Assembly (NCBI GenBank): GCA_002367635.1
Contig: DFDI01000098.1
Span: forward strand, 1 to 5,125
Source of the DNA: Betaproteobacteria bacterium UBA3031
GTDB taxonomy: Bacteria; Pseudomonadota; Gammaproteobacteria; Burkholderiales; Eutrophovitaceae
DNA: 5,125 nt
Direction: 5' to 3'
In this document: positions 1-4,265 of the stretch, piece by piece
Layout: the number at the start of each line of letters is the position of its first letter
How positions within the stretch are numbered: position 1 is the first letter of the stretch
The notes under the pieces: generated by a model
Told to the model about the DNA's origin: nothing
Database searches by the model: none
Seen by the model: only the letters and a program-made list of their open reading frames with translations
Made by a program: the position numbers and the translations under genes

Positions 1-834
1 GCAGACAGAGTTGGTCGATTTCAATTAGCCGATCAAGGGACGCTTTTTCTCGATGAGATAGGCGACATGCCTCTTGATTTGCAGGTTAAACTTCTCCGGG
101 TGTTGGAAGAGCGAGAAGTCATGCCGGTGGGGGCCTCCCGCGCTGTCCCCTTTGACGTGCGTCTCATTGCCGCCACCCATCAAGATCTCGAGGGCATGGT
201 TGCCCGCAAAGAGTTTCGCGAAGACCTTTACTATCGCCTCAACGTGGTACCCATTGTTATTCCGCCCTTACGCGATCGACAAACCGATATCGCTGAGCTT
301 TGTCATTATTATATTTCGCTTTATTCAGACGACCGCAAGATGAGCTTCACGCCTAAGAGCATCGAAGTGCTGTCTAGATACCGGTGGCCGGGCAATGTGC
401 GAGAGCTCGCAAATTTGGTCAAGCGGCTCTCGGTACTCTCTCCTGAACCCGACATTGAGCTGGCTACGATTCCTGCGGCGTATCTGCCGCCTCAATTGGC
501 GGAGCTGCTGCGAGCAGAAGAGCAAGAGGACGAGACTAGCGAGCCAGGACTGCCCCCTGCATTTATGGCCCAGCTAGGGCAAGAGACAACGTCTAAACTA
601 AGCCAACCCGTGAGCGAGGTCGAGCGAATCGTCAGGCTGTCTCAGTCGATGGATAGCCTGCCAAAAGAAGGCATCGCCACAAAAAACCTCCTTGGCGATA
701 TCGAATCGAACCTTATCCGTGTCGCGCTTACCCAGAGCGAGGGGAATGTCTCGAAGGCAGCCAAATTACTCCAGATAGGGCGAACTACGTTAATCCAAAA
801 ACTCGAAAAATATCAGATAGAAACCGCTCTTTAG
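1..834 (+). CDS. fleQ: FleQ/FlrA-type sigma-54 flagellar master activator, 5'-truncated
   Basis: This is the C-terminal 277 residues of a sigma-54 enhancer-binding protein; the 5' end lies outside the window, and the frame is open from base 1. Seen: the fragment begins just after where the GAFTGA loop would be, with GRFQLA at residues 5-10. Walker B (GTLFLDEIGDM) follows at 13-23, the arginine-finger segment FREDLYYRL at 72-80, PPLRDR at about 88-93 and the sensor II motif WPGNVREL at 129-136. An acidic linker covers about 163-228, and a Fis-type helix-turn-helix covers about 229-273 (NVSKAAKLLQIGRTTLIQKL). The recognition helix RTTLIQKLEKY resembles FleQ's RTTLVEKMRKY, so I place it with FleQ/FlrA rather than NtrC or FleR. 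Known for the family: an AAA+ ATPase that remodels sigma-54 RNA polymerase at early flagellar promoters; in Pseudomonas it also responds to c-di-GMP and FleN. Inferred: it activates the sigma-54 promoter at 1018-1034. Odd: the ExxxR c-di-GMP motif appears to be Y and L here. The missing N-terminal FleQ domain cannot be judged. Confidence 0.88.
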   Translation, partial: ADRVGRFQLADQGTLFLDEIGDMPLDLQVKLLRVLEEREVMPVGASRAVPFDVRLIAATHQDLEGMVARKEFREDLYYRLNVVPIVIPPLRDRQTDIAELCHYYISLYSDDRKMSFTPKSIEVLSRYRWPGNVRELANLVKRLSVLSPEPDIELATIPAAYLPPQLAELLRAEEQEDETSEPGLPPAFMAQLGQETTSKLSQPVSEVERIVRLSQSMDSLPKEGIATKNLLGDIESNLIRVALTQSEGNVSKAAKLLQIGRTTLIQKLEKYQIETAL

Positions 835-876
835 GCTCACCTCATTACTTTCACAACCCTCTAGTACCCCCTTCGG

Positions 877-898
877 AACGGCGCACTCTAACGGCGCA
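877..898. repeat. Short direct repeat AACGGCGCA (two copies)
   Basis: AACGGCGCA occurs at 877-885 and again at 890-898, 13 bp apart from start to start, shortly after the end of the fleQ-like gene. No hairpin with a T-run accompanies it, so it is not a terminator. The role is unknown; a small binding site or chance duplication are both possible. Confidence 0.4.
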
Positions 899-907
899 AC
901 ACCTATT

Positions 908-921
908 GTCATTTTTAGGAC
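908..921. promoter_or_regulatory. Possible FleQ/FlrA-like binding site (weak match)
   Basis: GTCATTTTTAGGAC has GTCA and GAC ends like the FleQ box known from P. aeruginosa (GTCAAT-NN-ATTGAC), with 8 of 14 positions matching. It also sits in a TGTC-N8-GACA inverted repeat at 907-922. Its centre is about 130 bp upstream of the predicted sigma-54 transcript start, a distance compatible with an enhancer. The central half-site bases do not match, so this is a guess. Confidence 0.25.
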
Positions 922-957
922 AGGCTTGCTGTAAAAAAGCGGACATTTTTCTGTAAA
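918..957. repeat. Imperfect tandem repeat GGACA-N5/6-CTGTAAA (two copies)
   Basis: GGACA at 918-922 followed by CTGTAAA at 929-935 is repeated as GGACA at 941-945 followed by CTGTAAA at 951-957. The copies are 22-23 bp apart, about two helical turns, so both would present the same DNA face. It lies between the two activator genes, about 90-130 bp upstream of the predicted transcript start. Inference: a possible tandem operator; the bound protein is unknown. Confidence 0.45.
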
Positions 958-976
958 TCAAGGAGAAGCCGCATCG

Positions 977-1007
977 TAATTAGGCTTAAAATGTTGTTTT
1001 AATTAGG
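977..1007. repeat. Direct repeat TAATTAGG (two copies) in AT-rich promoter-upstream DNA
   Basis: TAATTAGG occurs at 977-984 and 1000-1007, 23 bp apart, in AT-rich DNA just upstream of the sigma-54 promoter (about -65 and -42 from the predicted start). The position suits an activator site or a bend, but no close match to the IHF consensus was seen, and the motif is unlike the FleQ box. AT-rich sequence makes chance recurrence more likely. Confidence 0.4.
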
Positions 1008-1017
1008 ATTTAATTTT

Positions 1018-1034
1018 TTGGCCCAGTAATTGCT
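1018..1034 (+). promoter_or_regulatory. Sigma-54 (RpoN) promoter for the second activator and fliEFG
   Basis: TTGGCCCAGTAATTGCT matches the -24/-12 consensus TTGGCACG-N4-TTGCW. The invariant GG (1020-1021) and GC (1032-1033) are separated by exactly 10 bp. The predicted start is near 1045, giving a leader of about 19 nt that still holds the ribosome binding site at 1052-1056. The location fits family knowledge: FleQ/FlrA proteins activate sigma-54 promoters of exactly these early flagellar genes. No other GG-N10-GC site was noticed before fliE, fliF or fliG, so this one may drive all of them. Confidence 0.82.
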
Positions 1035-1051
1035 ATATCTAAGCAACATAG

Positions 1052-1056
1052 CGGAG
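1052..1056 (+). promoter_or_regulatory. Ribosome binding site fixing the second activator's start
   Basis: CGGAG lies 7 nt before the ATG at 1064. An in-frame TAG at 1049-1051 sits just upstream, and the next in-frame ATG is at residue 88, inside the AAA+ domain. The start at 1064 is therefore the only reasonable one, and this shows that no N-terminal receiver domain has been missed. Confidence 0.75.
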
Positions 1057-1063
1057 CCGAAAC

Positions 1064-2149
1064 ATGATACAGCTTGAAAACGAATTTACTGTCGACGAAA
1101 GATACGATGACGAACAGCCGTTTGTCTTCGTCGATGACAGCAGCATTGCCCTATTCGAACTCGCCTGCAAAGTGGGTAAGACCGATGTGCCGGTGCTCGT
1201 TAATGGCCCTACGGGCGCCGGCAAAGAGATCATCGCAAAGGTGATACATGAATCGTCATCGAGGGAGACGCAGCCCTTCGTTGCCTTAAATTGCGCAGCT
1301 ATACCCGCTTCTTTGGCAGAGGACATGCTGTTCGGGCACGAAAAAGGCGCATTTACCGGCGCCCATAAGATAAGCAAAGGCTATTTTGAGCAGGCGGAGG
1401 GAGGAACCCTATTTCTGGATGAGATAGGGGAAATGCCGCTAGAACTTCAGGCAAAGCTATTGCGTGTGCTCCAAGAAAAGAAAATAGTACGTATAGGTGG
1501 AAGCACGCCTATCGACCTGAACGTCAGAATAGTAACGGCAACCAACGTCAATCTAAAGCAGGCGGTGGCACAAAAGCTGTTCCGTGAAGATTTATATTAT
1601 CGACTAAGCGGATTTAAGCTCACGCTTCTGCCACTAAGTCAGCGTAAAAAAGACATTGAGGCGCTCGCGTATGTTCTCATTCAAAAACACTCTCGTAAGC
1701 CCTTCCCAAAACTAAAAAGCTGCGCGAAATCTGTATTGTTAAGCTATTCCTGGCCCGGAAATGTTCGTGAGCTCGAAAATCTCATCTGTCGGGCATTAAT
1801 TATGTGCGATGGCAATGAGATCAAGCAGAAGGATATTCTCTTTGATGAAGAGGAAGGCGAAGTAGCACAAAGCGGTCAGCACTCGGGTCACGAAGTTGCT
1901 CGTCACGCGGTTAGCAACGTTTGCGCTGACTATGATGATGTAGATCGCTTGGAGCGTAGGGATGATTTACTCATAAGCTCACTGCGCAATGAACTCGAGT
2001 ACCAGAATATTATGGCTGCAATGGCAGTCAGCGGTAATCGAGAGAAAGCAGCAGAAAAATTAGGTATAAGCCCACGCACACTTCGATACAAAATCAACAA
2101 ACTGCGGGATCTCGGCATGGCTGTACCTACAGCCTATGCAAGAGTGTAA
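1064..2149 (+). CDS. Receiver-less sigma-54-dependent activator in the FlrC/FleR position
   Basis: A complete 361-residue sigma-54 enhancer-binding protein. Seen: a short acidic N-terminus (about 1-20), then the AAA+ domain with Walker A GPTGAGKE at 48-55, an intact GAFTGA sigma-54 contact loop at 95-100, Walker B GGTLFLDEIG at 113-122, the arginine-finger segment FREDLYYRL at 173-181 and sensor II WPGNVREL at 230-237. An acidic, His-containing linker covers about 260-306, and a Fis-type helix-turn-helix (EKAAEKLGISPRTLRYKINKL) about 327-347. FlrC and FleR, which occupy this position in Vibrio and Pseudomonas, have a receiver domain of about 120 residues first; it is absent here, as is the partner kinase gene. 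Odd: Walker A has Pro where GESGTGKE is usual, and LPLSQR replaces PPLRER. Inferred role: activating later flagellar genes, perhaps with the FleQ-like protein, as FleQ and FleT do in Rhodobacter sphaeroides. The class is sure; the orthology to FlrC is not. Confidence 0.88.
   Translation: MIQLENEFTVDERYDDEQPFVFVDDSSIALFELACKVGKTDVPVLVNGPTGAGKEIIAKVIHESSSRETQPFVALNCAAIPASLAEDMLFGHEKGAFTGAHKISKGYFEQAEGGTLFLDEIGEMPLELQAKLLRVLQEKKIVRIGGSTPIDLNVRIVTATNVNLKQAVAQKLFREDLYYRLSGFKLTLLPLSQRKKDIEALAYVLIQKHSRKPFPKLKSCAKSVLLSYSWPGNVRELENLICRALIMCDGNEIKQKDILFDEEEGEVAQSGQHSGHEVARHAVSNVCADYDDVDRLERRDDLLISSLRNELEYQNIMAAMAVSGNREKAAEKLGISPRTLRYKINKLRDLGMAVPTAYARV
2119..2134. repeat. Inverted repeat GGCTGTA-CC-TACAGCC at the end of the activator gene
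   Basis: A perfect 7-bp inverted repeat with a 2-nt centre (6-bp stem with a 4-nt loop as RNA) ends 13 nt before the activator's stop codon and about 40 nt before fliE. No T-run follows, so it is not an intrinsic terminator. It could be an mRNA hairpin between cistrons, a binding site, or chance, since it lies within codons. Confidence 0.35.
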
Positions 2150-2160
2150 CTCAAAATAAC

Positions 2161-2165
2161 AAGGA
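2161..2165 (+). promoter_or_regulatory. fliE ribosome binding site
   Basis: AAGGA lies 9 nt upstream of the fliE ATG at 2175, within the 25-nt gap after the activator gene. It supports the chosen start. Confidence 0.65.
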
Positions 2166-2174
2166 TACTGCAAA

Positions 2175-2519
2175 ATGGAAATCAAGGCCGAAGCCAACGC
2201 ATTACTTTCACAGATAAGGGATTATCAGTCAAAGATTACTGACGCGCGCACATCTGAGTCAACTGAATCAGGCGCCGTAGGCAACAGGACAAACTTTGGT
2301 GCAGAAATGTCGCGACTATTGTCAGACACTTTGAGCAGCGTCACAGAAGCCCAATCAAGTGCGTACAATCTGAGTAATGCATACCAGGCAGGCGAAGACG
2401 TCGCTCTAACCGAAGTCGTACTTGAAATGCAAAAATCTTCTTTGGCGTTCGAAGCGACACTGCAAGTGCGTAACAAAGTGCTGCAAGCGTATGAACAAGT
2501 AATGAATATGCCTGTTTAG
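2175..2519 (+). CDS. fliE: Flagellar hook-basal body complex protein FliE
   Basis: A 114-residue FliE, close to the family's usual length of about 100-115. Seen: a polar, variable first half and a strongly conserved C-terminal half (about 60-114), including EVVLEMQKSSLAFEATLQVRNKVLQAYEQVMNMPV in pieces. The stretches EVVLEMQK (80-87), ATLQVRNK (94-101) and the MNMPV end are the FliE signature. There is no Sec signal peptide or membrane segment. Known for the family: FliE is exported by the flagellar type III apparatus and connects the MS ring to the proximal rod; it is the first exported subunit assembled. It starts 25 nt after the activator gene with its own ribosome binding site, and fliF follows after 38 nt, so it is probably cotranscribed with both. 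Nothing unusual was seen. Confidence 0.95.
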   Translation: MEIKAEANALLSQIRDYQSKITDARTSESTESGAVGNRTNFGAEMSRLLSDTLSSVTEAQSSAYNLSNAYQAGEDVALTEVVLEMQKSSLAFEATLQVRNKVLQAYEQVMNMPV

Positions 2520-2546
2520 GCAGAGTGTAGGCATCGACCTAAGCAC

Positions 2547-2550
2547 GGAG
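2547..2550 (+). promoter_or_regulatory. fliF ribosome binding site
   Basis: GGAG lies 7 nt before the fliF ATG at 2558, inside the 38-nt fliE-fliF gap. No sigma-54 promoter with correct spacing was found in the gap. Confidence 0.65.
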
Positions 2551-2557
2551 AATTAAT

Positions 2558-4249
2558 ATGGCCACAGCACAAGAAGCATTGCCAGGACCGGCATTTTCAA
2601 ATGCAAATGAGGGGTTTGGAGGAGCAAACAGACGCGAAGCCTACCCAGCGGATAACGCAAATTATCCGCTGTCACAGTCTCAGCAGCTAGGGAATCAAGT
2701 AGGCCCTCTGTTGCAGCGATCACTGCCAGGAATCATCATGGTAGTGACGCTATTTGCCCTAATCCTTCTATATAATTGGATAAATACTGGCGACTACCGA
2801 CCCTTATTTCCAAACATGCCGGAATCTGAAAAAAGCGAAGCTTTCGACTTATTGTCGGGTTCGGCATTTCCTGTAAGGCTTGATAGCCGTACGGGCGATA
2901 TTCTTGTTCCGGCTGATCGATACTATGAAGCAAGAATGATGCTTGCGAGCTCTGGATTTGCCGACCCAAGCTCTGCCCAGTCTATGAATATGCTGGACGA
3001 CCAGTCTTCACTCACAAGCAGCCAGTTTATGGAGGAGGCACGCTATAGGGCGGCCACAGAGAACGAGCTAGCCAAGAGCATTGTCCAAATATCCTCAATT
3101 AAAACGGCGAGGGTCCATCTAGCCGCGCCTCGTCAGAGTTCTTACGTGCGGAATCGAGTTCCCGCGAAGGCCTCTGTGGTTGTAGTTGGACACCCCGGGC
3201 GCATTGTCACCCAAGCACACGTGCAATCGATCACCAGTTTGGTATCTTCAAGCGTTCCATACTTAGCAGTAGAGGACGTCTCGGTCGTCGATCAGCAAGG
3301 AAATCTTTTAACCATGAGTATGTCGCCAGGACTAAAAATGGCAGATATGCAGAGCACTTATAAACGCTCAATAGAGAGTGATTATAAGGCAAGAATTGAG
3401 CAGTTATTGGCGCCAATCGTAGGCATAGAGAATGTAAATTCTGATGTAGACGCATCCATCGACTTCTCCGAGTTCGAAACTACTTCAGAAGTGTTCGATG
3501 AAGCGGGGCGAGGGCCGATTTCACGGTCTGAGGTGTTGTCTGTTGATAGAAGCCGTGGCGGCTCAAATGTGGGCGGAATTCCGGGAGCTCAATCAAACAT
3601 AGCGCCAAATGATACGGCGATTAATAATACGAATGACGAAGCGATAGATCCTATAGAGCAGCCTTCACTCCAAACATCAGAGCCGACGAGTACCCGTACT
3701 ACCCGCAATTATGAACTAGATAGGTCGATCAAGTATTCTAAGGACGCTGTCGGAAATATAACTCGTCTTTCGATAGCTGTGGTAATCAATCAGAAAGTAC
3801 TTGATGGGGTAGCTGGAGAAGACGTGGACGGCGAAGAAACTCCTCGTATTGGCGCTCTAAACGTTGAACAACTAACTGAGTTAGTAAAGAGCTCAGTTGG
3901 CTTCGACGAGGCAAGAGGCGACCAAGTGTTAGTCATCGGGTCGCCTTTTATGGAAGCGACGGTGATTGAGGAAATCACTACACCATGGTTTGAAAACTCA
4001 TCAATACAATTCATCGCTCAGATGATTGGTATAGTTATCGCTTTCGCTCTCACGCTCTTGTTTGTTGTGAGACCAGTCTTAGCGAACATGCTTAAAAAGA
4101 ACGATGGCCCTTCTTCTCAGAATGCTGGAGGTGGCAACTACCAACAGGCATTCGCAAGTTATGAACATCAAGTCGCTCATGTACAACAAATGGCCGGCCA
4201 TGATGCTGCTAAAGTCGCTAGCAACATTAAAGATATGATTAGAAAGTAA
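2558..4249 (+). CDS. fliF: Flagellar MS-ring protein FliF
   Basis: A 563-residue FliF, close to Salmonella's 560. Seen in order: a polar cytoplasmic N-terminus of about 55 residues; first membrane helix at about 57-75; the YscJ/FliF ring-building region at about 78-255 (YRPLFPNMPESE, ILVPADRYYEARMMLA, TARVHLAAPRQS, VSVVDQQGNLL); the second periplasmic region with a low-complexity Asn/Thr/Ser-rich stretch at about 335-385; the conserved TRNYELDRSIKYS (382-394) and LSIAVVIN (404-411); second membrane helix at about 484-506; and a cytoplasmic tail of about 57 residues. Known role: many copies form the inner-membrane MS ring, the base on which rod, switch and export gate assemble. Its tail binds FliG, encoded 16 nt downstream. 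Odd: the tail end aligns with the FliG-binding motif (DP..VA.VV..W in many FliFs), but Pro is Ala and Trp is Met (D549-M560). Confidence 0.96.
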   Translation: MATAQEALPGPAFSNANEGFGGANRREAYPADNANYPLSQSQQLGNQVGPLLQRSLPGIIMVVTLFALILLYNWINTGDYRPLFPNMPESEKSEAFDLLSGSAFPVRLDSRTGDILVPADRYYEARMMLASSGFADPSSAQSMNMLDDQSSLTSSQFMEEARYRAATENELAKSIVQISSIKTARVHLAAPRQSSYVRNRVPAKASVVVVGHPGRIVTQAHVQSITSLVSSSVPYLAVEDVSVVDQQGNLLTMSMSPGLKMADMQSTYKRSIESDYKARIEQLLAPIVGIENVNSDVDASIDFSEFETTSEVFDEAGRGPISRSEVLSVDRSRGGSNVGGIPGAQSNIAPNDTAINNTNDEAIDPIEQPSLQTSEPTSTRTTRNYELDRSIKYSKDAVGNITRLSIAVVINQKVLDGVAGEDVDGEETPRIGALNVEQLTELVKSSVGFDEARGDQVLVIGSPFMEATVIEEITTPWFENSSIQFIAQMIGIVIAFALTLLFVVRPVLANMLKKNDGPSSQNAGGGNYQQAFASYEHQVAHVQQMAGHDAAKVASNIKDMIRK

Positions 4250-4255
4250 GAATTC

Positions 4256-4260
4256 GAGAA
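4256..4260 (+). promoter_or_regulatory. Weak fliG ribosome binding site
   Basis: GAGAA, 5 nt before the ATG at 4266, is a poor Shine-Dalgarno match. With only 16 nt between the fliF stop and fliG, fliG may depend partly on ribosomes finishing fliF (translational coupling); this is inference. No better start was seen nearby. Confidence 0.4.
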
Positions 4261-4265
4261 CTATC

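Noticed and set aside
1..240. GC-richer left edge compared with AT-richer fliG, possible sign of transfer
   Set aside because: The shift is gradual and uneven within the FleQ-like gene itself, and gene order is normal for the cluster; not enough to claim transfer.
74..343. 89-residue open frame on the + strand in another phase
   Set aside because: It overlaps the AAA+ domain of the FleQ-like gene and encodes nothing recognisable.
924..950. Possible terminator: GCTT/AAGC pairing followed by a T-run
   Set aside because: The stem is only 4 bp with a 9-nt loop, and the T-run begins 6 nt after the stem; too weak to call a terminator for the FleQ-like gene.
835..1063. Possible remnant of a kinase or receiver gene between the two activators
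   Set aside because: The gap is only 229 bp, has stops including an in-frame TAG at 1049-1051, and contains a well-formed promoter; I saw no receiver or kinase motif in it.
1039..1377. 112-residue open frame on the minus strand
   Set aside because: It overlaps the start, Walker A and GAFTGA region of the second activator and the promoter; it is a shadow of a real gene.
2530..2544. Possible sigma-54 promoter before fliF
   Set aside because: GG and GC are 11 bp apart rather than 10, and the flanking -24/-12 bases do not match.
3406..3417. 12-bp perfect palindrome ATTGGCGCCAAT inside fliF
   Set aside because: About one 12-bp palindrome is expected by chance in 5 kb, and it lies in conserved coding sequence.
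4190..4201. 12-bp perfect palindrome ATGGCCGGCCAT near the end of fliF
   Set aside because: Same chance expectation; no T-run or promoter context, and it lies within codons.
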